A stretch of 17,049 nucleotides of DNA from Lachnospiraceae bacterium (lineage in GTDB: Bacteria; Bacillota; Clostridia; Lachnospirales; Lachnospiraceae), in assembly GCA_003520205.1 (NCBI GenBank), contig DOVG01000154.1, positions 1 to 17,049 of the forward strand, read 5' to 3'. The notes beneath the pieces are model-generated. The model saw only the letters and a list, made by a program, of their open reading frames with translations. It was not told where the DNA came from and did no database searches. Made by a program: the position numbers and the translations under genes. Each line of letters opens with the position of its first letter. Position 1 is the stretch's first letter. Positions 7,332 to 15,126 of the stretch are shown piece after piece.

Positions 7332-8897
7332 ATGAAAGAAAATGAAAATCAGAACATTAATGAAAATTTAAATAGCGAAATAGTAGATGAATTTGAAATA
7401 ATAGATGGCCCTGAAGCTGGGGGGAATGCTAATATTCAGAAGGAAGAAGAGCCGGATATCGAGATAAATATAGATGGTGATTTCAGGTTTGATGGTCAGG
7501 AGAAAGAAGCTCAGATTCAGGAGGAAGAGCTTTACTTTGAAAATAATCCTGTCCAGATTAATCCGGAGATAAATGAGAATCCTACGGATAATCTCTTCCA
7601 GGGTATCCTTGCCGAAGAAGAATTAAACAGCTGGGAGGATATGGAACAGGAAGCAAAAAATCTGAAGGAGGAACAATTAGCAAAAGAAAATCAGTTAAAA
7701 GCGCAGCTTGTGGCGAAGGAAGAGGCTAGGAAGAAAGAGGAACAGGCAAAAAAAGAGGCAGAAGAAAAAAAGATAGCTGAAGAAAAGAAAAAGGCTGAAG
7801 AAAAGGCAGCAAAAAAGAAGGAAGAAGAAGCTAAGAAGAAAGAGGAAGAAGCTAAGAAGAAAGAGGAAGAAGTTCCTAAAAGAACTTTTGTGACTCCTTA
7901 TGAGCAGGGAGTTGCAGAGTATTATTCTGAACAGCGCGGATATAAGGATATGGATATTAAAGATGGATTTACTCAGAAGCAGGCTGAGGAAGTTCATGTA
8001 ATGAAATATACTGCCAGAGAGATATTCCAGAACTCAGGAACAGTCAGAATGTCTGCAGGACAGAAGAAGCTTATGAAGGATCTTGAAGCATTTGACCAGT
8101 TTATGAAGGAAATAGACGGGCGTACAAAGCTGACTCCAAGAGAGATGGAGGTTTATGATAAACTGTCTCTTAAAGTATATAAGTCAGGAAAGGAATATCG
8201 TGAGTATCTCGAACAGAAACATAAAAAACTAAAAGAGGCTTATGATGAAAAACATAAGAATGACGAATACAAAATGGAATATCAGCCAACTCCTTTAGAT
8301 AATGCCAAGCTAGAGGTTACTAACAAGCTTCTTGAAACTGTAGAAAGAATGAGAAAAGAAGCTTTCGAAAAAGAAATTGAGGAGAAAACTAAAGAATTAA
8401 CAGAGAAATGTCAGAAAGAAGCTCAAAGTGCAGAAGCTGTAAGAGACCAGATGCTTTCTGTAAGAGATACACCTGAAAACACAAGAGCTTTGCAGCATAA
8501 CATGGAGGAGTCTATAGCGAGAACATTATACTATAATAACAGAATTGAACAGCTGAAAAAGAAGGGTGAATTAAGTATAAAGCCTGATGAGAGTTTTTCA
8601 AAGGCAATGCAGCGCCTGGATAAGTCTATTCAGCCTACTCCGAAGGAACTGGATGAGATAAAGAGCGGTGAGTTATGTAAGACGCTTGTTAAGAAGGGAA
8701 ATGAAAAGCTTAAAGAGAAGGATGTTCTTACAGCTGAAGAAATAAAGGAATCGCAGAAAGAATATATAAAGGCAAAAGGCAGTAATCTGGCAATGCGCAA
8801 ATGGCGCGAGGCAATGATGAAGAAGCCTGAAGTAAAGAAACAAAATGAAGCTGAGAAACAGAAGGAATTAAAACAGCCTATGACACCAGGCATGTAA
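7332..8897 (+). CDS. Unknown 521-residue charged coiled-coil protein
   Basis: No homologous family is recognised. Residues 1-100 are acidic and low in complexity (IDGPEAGG, EEEPDIEINIDGDFRF). Residues 102-183 form an uninterrupted lysine/glutamate/alanine helix ending in three AKKKEEE heptads. Residues 184-521 look globular and alpha-helical with further coiled-coil stretches (for example 285-310 and 335-375). The protein ends in KQPMTPGM. There is no signal peptide or membrane segment, so it is probably a cytoplasmic scaffold or filament-like protein. ATG is preceded by AAAGGA at a good distance. Glu/Lys-rich helices cause false hits in searches (to TolA, IF-2 or myosin-like proteins), so such matches should not be read as function. 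It sits between the kinase and the acetyltransferase and is read in the same direction as all its neighbours. Confidence 0.85.
   Translation: MKENENQNINENLNSEIVDEFEIIDGPEAGGNANIQKEEEPDIEINIDGDFRFDGQEKEAQIQEEELYFENNPVQINPEINENPTDNLFQGILAEEELNSWEDMEQEAKNLKEEQLAKENQLKAQLVAKEEARKKEEQAKKEAEEKKIAEEKKKAEEKAAKKKEEEAKKKEEEAKKKEEEVPKRTFVTPYEQGVAEYYSEQRGYKDMDIKDGFTQKQAEEVHVMKYTAREIFQNSGTVRMSAGQKKLMKDLEAFDQFMKEIDGRTKLTPREMEVYDKLSLKVYKSGKEYREYLEQKHKKLKEAYDEKHKNDEYKMEYQPTPLDNAKLEVTNKLLETVERMRKEAFEKEIEEKTKELTEKCQKEAQSAEAVRDQMLSVRDTPENTRALQHNMEESIARTLYYNNRIEQLKKKGELSIKPDESFSKAMQRLDKSIQPTPKELDEIKSGELCKTLVKKGNEKLKEKDVLTAEEIKESQKEYIKAKGSNLAMRKWREAMMKKPEVKKQNEAEKQKELKQPMTPGM
7809..7871 (+). repeat. 21-base tandem repeat, three units, coding for AKKKEEE
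   Basis: Units lie at 7809-7829, 7830-7850 and 7851-7871. The last two are identical in DNA; the first differs by synonymous changes and one third-position change in the Ala codon. Each unit encodes one AKKKEEE heptad (residues 160-180). Copy number could vary between strains through slippage, lengthening the coiled coil by one heptad at a time. Confidence 0.85.
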
Positions 8898-8932
8898 TAT
8901 GGGTACTTCTAAAGTTAATGCAGGAATGAATA

Positions 8933-9484
8933 ATGATATCAGAATTTGAGTCAGAACGATTAATTCTAAAAACTTCATATGAGGTAACTCCGGAGCAGCT
9001 CCTTAGGTATTATTCACATAACAGACTGTTCTTCGAGCAGCATGAGCCGATGCAGGGTGATTCTTATTATACTTTGGAATACCAGACTAAGGCACTTCGA
9101 TATGAAATAGGAAATATGGATAAAATGTATTCGGCATATTATTACTATTTTCTTAAGGATGAGCCGGAAGAAATGATTGGTTCTATGAGTTTCTCAAGAA
9201 TCAGAAAAGAACCATATGCAAGTACAATTTTTGGTTATAACATACATGAGGATTATCAGGGGCATGGTTACTGTACAGAAGGCTGTAAAGCGGCTATAGA
9301 ACATTTGTTGTCTATTACACATATTCATAGAATAGAGGCGAGAGTACTTACAGATAATGAAAAGTCTATTCGGGTTCTAGAAAGACTTGGCTTTTTCCAT
9401 GAAGGGTTTGAGAAGGCAAGTATATTGATAGCAGGACAGTTTCGTGATCATCTGAGGTATGCATATATTAATGAGAATTATTAA
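8933..9484 (+). CDS. GNAT-family N-acetyltransferase, RimJ/RimL-like
   Basis: This is a 183-residue GNAT fold enzyme that would transfer an acetyl group from acetyl-CoA to an amine, often a protein N-terminus or small molecule. The opening FESERLILK is typical of the RimJ/RimL branch. The acetyl-CoA pyrophosphate loop is at residues 108-114 (YQGHGYC, with Q109-G110-H111-G112). The later motif NEKSIRVLERLGF (142-154) is the usual N-x-x-S-x-x-x-x-x-x-x-G-F element. CAGGA (8921-8925) lies 7 bases before the ATG. The gene is in the same direction as, and only 35 and 43 bases from, two large coiled-coil genes, so it is probably in the operon. It may acetylate one of those proteins, or it may be a passenger; substrates cannot be read from sequence in this family. 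Confidence 0.9.
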   Translation: MISEFESERLILKTSYEVTPEQLLRYYSHNRLFFEQHEPMQGDSYYTLEYQTKALRYEIGNMDKMYSAYYYYFLKDEPEEMIGSMSFSRIRKEPYASTIFGYNIHEDYQGHGYCTEGCKAAIEHLLSITHIHRIEARVLTDNEKSIRVLERLGFFHEGFEKASILIAGQFRDHLRYAYINENY

Positions 9485-9490
9485 TTATAT

Positions 9491-9519
9491 AGGGGCGTGA
9501 CCCTAAGGGTAAAAAGGGG
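9491..9519 (+). promoter_or_regulatory. Possible RNA structure around the ribosome binding site of the 556-residue gene
   Basis: ACCC/CCCT at 9500-9504 can pair with AGGG at 9491-9494, with GGGT at 9507-9510 (palindrome ACCCTAAGGGT), or with the Shine-Dalgarno AGGGG at 9515-9519. These pairings exclude one another, so translation of the next gene could depend on which forms. The stems are only 4-5 bases, so this is weak evidence. Confidence 0.25.
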
Positions 9520-9527
9520 TATAATAT

Positions 9528-11198
9528 ATGGGAAGTCCGGCAGAAGAAAAACAGAAGATCATTGATATGATGAATCAGACTTTGAATAATATTGAAGTCA
9601 TGCGCAGGGAGCTGAGTGCAAAGCTTGATAAGGAAAATGATGAGAATCAGGCTTTTGAAATAAAAAAGGAACTAAGCAGGCTTGAGAGTCAGGCTACTAC
9701 AGTTAAAGGGGCGCGTGATGATTTCGAACAGCAATATGCAAAGCTTAAGACTGAGGAAGAAAGAAAGAAGTTTGAGCGTATTGTTAAGATGGCTATAATA
9801 GTCGGAATAACCAGTGAGAGCCTTCGTGTGGCATGGGAGAAGCAGAAGCAGCTTGAAGCTGACAGGGATGCTGCGTTAAGAGAGAGAGAAACTCTTCGCA
9901 GGGAACGTTTTGAGAAAGCTGTCGACAGAATATTCGCAACCATGACACTCAGATACGTAACGCGTGATATGATAGAAGACATAAAGAATAATAAGAAGTT
10001 TAAGGAGATGGCTGAGTATGATCCTGATCGTCTGAACCGTGAAGAAAAGGTTAAACAGGATGAATATACAAATATGATGTCCAGGAAGTTCCGTAGATAT
10101 AGCGTTAAGATGAGTGGTAACTTCGAGCAGGATGAAGAAAAATTAAGAAAAATTCTTGAGACAGAAAAAAGTGGATATGAGAAGGCACTGCCTGTACTTA
10201 AGGATTTTATAGAAAAAAAGCTGGATAGTTTAGGAACAGAAGCAGATAAAGAATTTTTTATTACCCTTTTAAAGGATATGCAGGAGATAAATGATATTAC
10301 TAAAAAGCTCAACATGGAATTTATTACGAAAGAGAGTGACTTCATAAAGGGTAATGGTTTTACAAAAGAGATATATGAAAAGGAACAGAGCATAAAGAAC
10401 AGACTTGCCGAAAAAGAAGTTCATGCCCTTCAAGAGGTTATGTCTGAATATGAGAAGGGTAATACCACAGATAATAAAAAAGCCGATGTTTACCAGACGG
10501 TACTTTTATTAAAGGGACATGTAACACCACAGGTAGATGAAGATGAGGTGTTATATAAACAGAATGAATTCCGTAAAGAAACAGAATGCTGGCAGGTGTA
10601 TCAGCGTCTTCCGGAAGGTAGTGTAGCTTCGGTAGTTTCAGTGAGTGAAAAAAACAAAAATGAACTTAGAGCATGGGCAAAGATTAACAGACTGACACGA
10701 ATAACTAAGTATGAAGACCGGACAACTCTTCTTGGATGTCTCTGTGACTGGTCAAGAGATAATACTCAAAGCATTATGGACAGCATCAAGAAAAAGAATA
10801 AATATTCAGCTAATGAAAAAAATATAATAAAAGAAAAATTTGCCTCGCTGGTATTATTTCAACTGGTATATGATGAGCAGAAACTTGGATTTGATCCGCA
10901 ACCATTTACAGCGATGGTAACTAAAAATAATGTATTTAGCAAAAAAGAAATGCTGAATATACTGGCGAAGAATATAGCACTTACACCCGAGTTTGATAAG
11001 GCATTTAATAAATATATGAAGGGTGGAAATTATAGGGACAATTGTATTAAATTTCTTGCTGAGGATGCCGAAAAGCAGTTGGCAAAGACGATAGAAAAAA
11101 ATGTTCCGAATATGCTTGAAAGTTTGGATAAAGTAAAGAATTTAAATAGTAGTAAAACAGTTAAAGAAAATAATACAAAAAGAGCTTTAAAGAAGTGA
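9528..11198 (+). CDS. Unknown 556-residue alpha-helical, coiled-coil protein
   Basis: No family is recognised. Residues 1-80 form a charged coiled coil (IIDMMNQTLNNIEVMRREL, then EEERKKFER). A short hydrophobic stretch near 85-97 (IVKMAIIVGITSES) could be a helix-helix interface or a loose membrane contact. Residues 100-130 are strongly charged (AALRERETLRRERFE). The rest is helical with a mixed core and a Trp-containing segment around 345-410 (ECWQVYQRLPEGSV, RAWAKINRL, LGCLCDWSRDN). The C-terminus is basic (NTKRALKK). There is no signal peptide. AAGGGG precedes the ATG by about 8 bases. It is similar in style to the 521-residue protein, and the pair could form a cytoplasmic scaffold; no residue match between the two was seen that would show common descent. 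It lies directly before the membrane-anchored pair. Confidence 0.85.
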   Translation: MGSPAEEKQKIIDMMNQTLNNIEVMRRELSAKLDKENDENQAFEIKKELSRLESQATTVKGARDDFEQQYAKLKTEEERKKFERIVKMAIIVGITSESLRVAWEKQKQLEADRDAALRERETLRRERFEKAVDRIFATMTLRYVTRDMIEDIKNNKKFKEMAEYDPDRLNREEKVKQDEYTNMMSRKFRRYSVKMSGNFEQDEEKLRKILETEKSGYEKALPVLKDFIEKKLDSLGTEADKEFFITLLKDMQEINDITKKLNMEFITKESDFIKGNGFTKEIYEKEQSIKNRLAEKEVHALQEVMSEYEKGNTTDNKKADVYQTVLLLKGHVTPQVDEDEVLYKQNEFRKETECWQVYQRLPEGSVASVVSVSEKNKNELRAWAKINRLTRITKYEDRTTLLGCLCDWSRDNTQSIMDSIKKKNKYSANEKNIIKEKFASLVLFQLVYDEQKLGFDPQPFTAMVTKNNVFSKKEMLNILAKNIALTPEFDKAFNKYMKGGNYRDNCIKFLAEDAEKQLAKTIEKNVPNMLESLDKVKNLNSSKTVKENNTKRALKK

Positions 11199-11208
11199 TT
11201 TGAGACTC

Positions 11209-11215
11209 AGGAAGG
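11209..11215 (+). promoter_or_regulatory. Ribosome binding site with long spacing
   Basis: AGGAAGG is the only good site before the ATG at 11229, but the gap is 13 bases against the usual 5-9. Initiation may be weaker than for neighbours, or local AT-rich RNA may fold to shorten the gap. Confidence 0.4.
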
Positions 11216-11228
11216 ATCAATTAATAAT

Positions 11229-12050
11229 ATGCAAAAGAAATTCTTTATCATCTCGCTGGTTATACTCTTCGGGATACTTGGAGTTCTTATATTTATAGGA
11301 ATACGGAGTTCGGTGAGAAATAATGATCTTGTATCTAATTCTGATTACCCATTCAGATATGTTATGAAAGAGGGAAATCTGGTAATAACTTTGGATGGAC
11401 ATAAAACCCCTAAGCTTAAATGGGAAGCTGAAATACAAAATACCGGTGTTGTGCAGGTCTTTCAGAAGGGTAAAGAATTTCGTGGCAAAGCAAAGTTCAT
11501 CGTTACACCTGTGGGGGCTGGAAGTACGAGAGTTAATTTTGTGAGGTCGGTGGATATAGCAGGTACTAAAGTCGATGTAGCTACAGTAACAGTTCCTGTG
11601 TATATATCTGATGCTATGGGAGTAAACAGTCTCAGTACATTGGAAAATCCTTATCTGGTGAAGGGACCGGATGTTATAGGAGAGACAACAGCAAATCCGG
11701 TTATTATCAATAATTCTGTACTGGGGAATCAGGTTGATGCCACTCCCGAGACAGAGAATGCTCCCGGAACTATAAAGGGTGATATATTCTTTGCAAATGG
11801 AAAAGGAGACTGGATTCTTGAAAGTCTGGATGGCAATACAGATTTTGAATTCTATAATGATGGTATAAAAGATTATGCAGTTGTAAAAAAATCTGCAAAG
11901 ACAAATAATAATCAGAATCTGTCAGAAGGTGCATTAGTTAAAAATGCAGAGATAGCTCTGTCGAGTCAATCTCTGAAGATTACCAGAAAGTTAAAGGCAG
12001 AGTTCAGGGGTGACGGAACAGTCAGATTATCATTAATCGCGTCAGAGTAA
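11229..12050 (+). CDS. Membrane-anchored exported protein, paralog 1 of a tandem pair
   Basis: Residues 5-25 (FFIISLVILFGILGVLIFIGI) form a single N-terminal membrane segment with a short basic start and no cleavage motif or lipobox. The protein is probably tethered with its C-terminus outside. The first beta-rich domain (residues 36-133) runs from DYPFRYVMKEGNLVITLD through KWEAEI (W65) to PVGAGSTRVNF, a pattern like Ig-like or chagasin-like (I42) inhibitor folds, though the NPTTG loop of chagasin is absent. The second domain (about 180-273) has ANGKGDWILES (W195) and ends SSQSLKITRKLKAEFRGDGTV. Motifs and order match the next gene throughout, which shows a tandem duplication. The partner of these domains is unknown; the neighbours suggest an envelope structure. 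Confidence 0.85.
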   Translation: MQKKFFIISLVILFGILGVLIFIGIRSSVRNNDLVSNSDYPFRYVMKEGNLVITLDGHKTPKLKWEAEIQNTGVVQVFQKGKEFRGKAKFIVTPVGAGSTRVNFVRSVDIAGTKVDVATVTVPVYISDAMGVNSLSTLENPYLVKGPDVIGETTANPVIINNSVLGNQVDATPETENAPGTIKGDIFFANGKGDWILESLDGNTDFEFYNDGIKDYAVVKKSAKTNNNQNLSEGALVKNAEIALSSQSLKITRKLKAEFRGDGTVRLSLIASE

Positions 12051-12077
12051 GAAATCGTTGGAATATAAGAGGAAACT

Positions 12078-13055
12078 ATGAAAAAAAAATATCTGATTAT
12101 TTTGATAATACTACTATTAATTGCCGCGGCAGGTGCAGTTATAGGTTTTTTAAATTATAGGCAGTATACCCGGCTTTTTCAGGATACGGATTATCCTGTC
12201 AGCTATAAAATAAAAAATGGCAGTATAATTATAACTGTAAAGGATAAGACTGGCAGAAATGAAGTCTGGGAAGCTGTTTCTGAAGAACCGGATATAGTTA
12301 GTGTAGTGTCAAAGAAAAAGGTATCAGCGAAGAAAGCAACATTTACATTATCACCTGTGATGGCTGGAGTGACAAATGTGTCATTTCATAAATCAGTCCA
12401 GTCAGGAGATATTAAAGTAGATTATATAGATATAACGTTTGGTACCTATGCTTCAGAATCTCCGGAAGGACTTGTATGTTATTTTCTGGATGAAGGAACG
12501 ATGGAAACAGGTAAGGATATTATAGGTGCTGCTACTGAGCATCCTGTAGTTTTAAGTCAGATGCCCGATGAATCAGATGAATATATGATAGACGAAGTAT
12601 CAACTGATACAGATGCTACAGATGATTCAACAGATACAGGCTTTATGAAAGGACATATTGATTTTATAAATGGACGGGGTGACTGGAATATAGAGTCAGA
12701 CATCCCCAATGTAAATATATTATATAATAGTGATAATAACAGAGAATATGCCGAACTTCAATTTGTAAGTGATGAGGATCTGGTTCAGGATGATACGGAT
12801 CGTGATGAAATAGAAACAGATACAAAGGCTGAAGAGAAGATTCCTCTTGCGACAAATACAGAACCAAGCTGGGATGATATTGAGCTGTTTTTTGGGGGCG
12901 CGTCAGAGGTAGATGTAAATACAGCAACTGATGCAACTGAGATTACTGGAGAAGCAGTTCTTACTTTCAGCAGTGAGTCTCTCGGTATAACAGAAAAGAG
13001 AAAGGTGACTTTCTTCAAAGACGGGCATGTAAAGTTTGATAAATCAGATAAGTAG
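12078..13055 (+). CDS. Membrane-anchored exported protein, paralog 2 of a tandem pair
   Basis: The membrane anchor is at residues 5-27 (YLIILIILLLIAAAGAVIGF) after MKKK, with no lipobox. Correspondence with the preceding protein is: DYPVSYKIKNGSIIITVKD to DYPFRYVMKEGNLVITLD; VWEAVSEEPDIVSVV (W64) to KWEAEIQNTGVVQVF; SPVMAGVTNVSFHKSV to TPVGAGSTRVNFVRSV; DIIGAATEHPVV to DVIGETTANPVI; INGRGDWNIES (W203) to ANGKGDWILES; and SSESLGITEKRKVTF to the C-terminal strand pair. It is longer by an acidic insert between domains (about 165-190) and another near 230-280 (DTDRDEIETDTK), both low in complexity. AGAGGA sits 4 bases before the ATG, and the gap to paralog 1 is 27 bases. Function is unknown. Confidence 0.85.
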   Translation: MKKKYLIILIILLLIAAAGAVIGFLNYRQYTRLFQDTDYPVSYKIKNGSIIITVKDKTGRNEVWEAVSEEPDIVSVVSKKKVSAKKATFTLSPVMAGVTNVSFHKSVQSGDIKVDYIDITFGTYASESPEGLVCYFLDEGTMETGKDIIGAATEHPVVLSQMPDESDEYMIDEVSTDTDATDDSTDTGFMKGHIDFINGRGDWNIESDIPNVNILYNSDNNREYAELQFVSDEDLVQDDTDRDEIETDTKAEEKIPLATNTEPSWDDIELFFGGASEVDVNTATDATEITGEAVLTFSSESLGITEKRKVTFFKDGHVKFDKSDK

Positions 13056-13149
13056 TGTTGCACTTTTGTTATTCAGATAATGATAGAATTTTTTTGAAAA
13101 AAACAACTAGTATAGTGTTTCTTAATTTCCAGTCCGGGAGGCTGAATAA

Positions 13150-15060
13150 ATGTACCAAAAAAACTTAACAAAAAATAAAAGGAAGAATATAGTTGTAGCG
13201 CTAGCGTTGGCATTTTCACTTTCTTTTTCGGGTTCATATATTGATATACCCAAGGTATCTGAATCAGACATATATGCCGCTGGTGAAGAAGAAGTATCAA
13301 CTGGTGAGGGTGATGCAGTAACAGATGAAGCTGAGGATAATATACTTAAGGCGAAGACTGGACGTATAGCATTCTGGGAATGGAAGGAAATTACAAATGT
13401 AAAAACCACATTCAGTGATAATAAATATCATCCTATTATGTTTGCTAGTGTAAAAACGAATTCTTCTGGAAGACATCCGTTTCTGTCTTCTTATTCTAAT
13501 AGAGACTATGTATATCTTCCAACGAATACTTCCAGGCTTAATAACTATAAAGATGATTTTAATTCGGTAAGTAATAATCCGGAAACGGAAAATAGTTATT
13601 ATGGTTATTATGGGAAAAAAGCTAATGAGGCCCATTCTCCCTCATATTATTTTAATGCAACGGAAAGTGTATATTATTTAAATACATATACAGGAAAAAA
13701 TGGAATATCTGATGCTGATTTTAATTCTAAAAGATTCTTTACTTTTGGAGACTCTATGGGTGTTCCGTGGTTAGCCGCTGTAAACTGGGGACCAGATGGT
13801 GGAAGAACCATGATGAGTATATGCTTCCCGAAGAAGCAGCTTTCAAATGGTGAAGCTGGAGTATGGCAGCCTAATGATAAAGACTATTATCTTGATGTTC
13901 GAGCTTATGCTGAGGATGAAAAAAACAAGAACCTGGAACCGACAATGGTTATTTCTCATAAAAAGAGCAGATTAGAGGATAATGTACCTCAGGATGTATG
14001 GCATCTTGTATATGTTGGTTCTATTGGTTCTATTGTTTCTGATAGTACAAAATCTAGTATATGGGGGTTACTGGCTTATAATGACTCTTATCGAAATGAT
14101 GTCTGTAATGATTCTTTCGGTTCAAATATAATTAATGGGAGTACAGATTATAGCTTTTTTACAATGTTTGCTGATTATTATTATAATATAATACCGCAGG
14201 GGTCAAAGTCACCGTGTATTGGCCGTACTGGAACGCATTATATATGGAAGGCTTATGAAGGATTTCCGCATCTTATGACTTCCCTTGAGTCTATGACGGT
14301 TAAAGCTCCTGAAGTTATGCCAATAGATGCAGGTGTATTTATCGGTGCAGGTGATGATGAAAATGATAATGGTACGGTTGAAAAGTCTGATGGTATAGTA
14401 CTGCCTAAGGGCAAAACACTTACCATAGATGGAGGTACTGTTTATGTGGCTACGAACTTCCTGAATAATGGAAGGATTAAGATAAAAAATGGTGGAACTC
14501 TTATAGTAAAAAAAGGTGGATGTATCTCTCCTTATACAAAAAACTGTGAAGGAGAAGGAACTATAGAGTGTGATGGCGGAAATATTATCGTCATGGAAGG
14601 CGGAAAGATATACGGTTTCTGCAATAAAGGTAGCAGCACTTCGAATTATTATAATATAACGAATGCTCCGCTTCGCCTGGTAGGCGGCGGAACTATGATA
14701 AATTATGGAACATCGGTTTTCACATTCGGAGTAATAGGAAAAGGAAGTAAGATAGAAAATCGAAAGAAAGGTGTACTAAGGTTTGGATATAACCGTGTAG
14801 ACGAGCTGGAGTTTATGGACAGGAATCCTAATAATATAAGTCTTAGTGATCCTGCTAATTATCCGGATAACATGAGGACTATAGGAGTTTTTGGAATTGG
14901 TTCCTTTGTAAAAGCAACAGATAAATCGTCAGTAGGATTTAAAACCAAAGAGAAGGCTACAATATATAATGAGAAAACGGCTACCTTTGATCATAAAGGA
15001 AAGGGTGGCCTGGAGCTGGCGCCTTCAGACAGAGTTGATATTATAGTGCCTAATTATTAA
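13150..15060 (+). CDS. Secreted surface protein with beta-helix-like C-terminus
   Basis: The N-terminus is a Sec signal: basic residues 1-12, hydrophobic core 14-29 (NIVVALALAFSLSFSG), and a likely cleavage after the IYAAG region near residue 44. An acidic linker follows. Residues 70-395 are an unrecognised aromatic-rich domain (FGDSMGVPWLAAVNWGPDGG, SYYFNATESVYYLNTY). Residues about 415-600 show short strands with Gly-rich turns (KGKTLTIDGGTVYV, GRIKIKNGGTLIVKKGG, GNIIVMEGGKIYG), as in right-handed parallel beta-helices of the pectin-lyase type. No catalytic acid set is obvious. Cys458, 466, 474 and 491 fall in this part. There is no LPXTG motif and no C-terminal anchor. The ribosome binding site GGGAGG (13136-13141) is strong, and a terminator follows the gene. 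Export is well supported; binding partner or substrate is unknown. Confidence 0.88.
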   Translation: MYQKNLTKNKRKNIVVALALAFSLSFSGSYIDIPKVSESDIYAAGEEEVSTGEGDAVTDEAEDNILKAKTGRIAFWEWKEITNVKTTFSDNKYHPIMFASVKTNSSGRHPFLSSYSNRDYVYLPTNTSRLNNYKDDFNSVSNNPETENSYYGYYGKKANEAHSPSYYFNATESVYYLNTYTGKNGISDADFNSKRFFTFGDSMGVPWLAAVNWGPDGGRTMMSICFPKKQLSNGEAGVWQPNDKDYYLDVRAYAEDEKNKNLEPTMVISHKKSRLEDNVPQDVWHLVYVGSIGSIVSDSTKSSIWGLLAYNDSYRNDVCNDSFGSNIINGSTDYSFFTMFADYYYNIIPQGSKSPCIGRTGTHYIWKAYEGFPHLMTSLESMTVKAPEVMPIDAGVFIGAGDDENDNGTVEKSDGIVLPKGKTLTIDGGTVYVATNFLNNGRIKIKNGGTLIVKKGGCISPYTKNCEGEGTIECDGGNIIVMEGGKIYGFCNKGSSTSNYYNITNAPLRLVGGGTMINYGTSVFTFGVIGKGSKIENRKKGVLRFGYNRVDELEFMDRNPNNISLSDPANYPDNMRTIGVFGIGSFVKATDKSSVGFKTKEKATIYNEKTATFDHKGKGGLELAPSDRVDIIVPNY

Positions 15061-15068
15061 TAATTTAT

Positions 15069-15105
15069 AGATGACAGGAGCATATATCTGCTGCTGTCAT
15101 CTTTT
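15069..15105 (+). terminator. Rho-independent terminator after the beta-helix gene
   Basis: AGATGACAG (15069-15077) pairs perfectly with CTGTCATCT (15094-15102). Beyond one G-G mismatch, AGCA pairs with TGCT, leaving a 6-base loop. TTTT follows at the base of the stem. This is the best terminator in the window and ends the surface-protein transcript, so the downstream phosphatase gene must rely on read-through or on a promoter in the remaining short gap. Confidence 0.75.
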
Positions 15106-15126
15106 CATGATTCTACGGAGGTTGGA

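Noticed and set aside
7809..7871. CRISPR-like or regulatory repeat array
   Set aside because: The units are contiguous, in frame and coding, with no spacers.
7695..7997. Minus-strand Leu/Phe-rich open frame that looks like a membrane protein
   Set aside because: It is the antisense of the AKKKEEE repeats, which always gives Phe/Leu/Ser runs.
8899..8949. Sixteen-codon open frame (MGTSKVNAG...) overlapping the start of the GNAT gene
   Set aside because: It has no ribosome binding site of its own, lies between a stop and the next start, and is too short to judge; it could be a coupling peptide but nothing supports it.
9518..9526. TATAAT-like sequence just before the ATG at 9528
   Set aside because: A -10 element here would start transcription inside or after the start codon, and no -35 element is placed properly.
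9689..10393. Long minus-strand open frame opposite the 556-residue gene
   Set aside because: Serine- and phenylalanine-rich translation is the mirror of a Lys/Glu-rich coding strand; no ribosome binding site and no recognisable domain.
11229..13055. Lipoproteins
   Set aside because: Neither protein has a cysteine lipobox after the hydrophobic segment; they are uncleaved anchors.
13094..13116. TTGAAA and TATAGT as a promoter before the beta-helix gene
   Set aside because: The spacer is 11 bases, too short for a housekeeping promoter, and AT-rich spacers give such words by chance.
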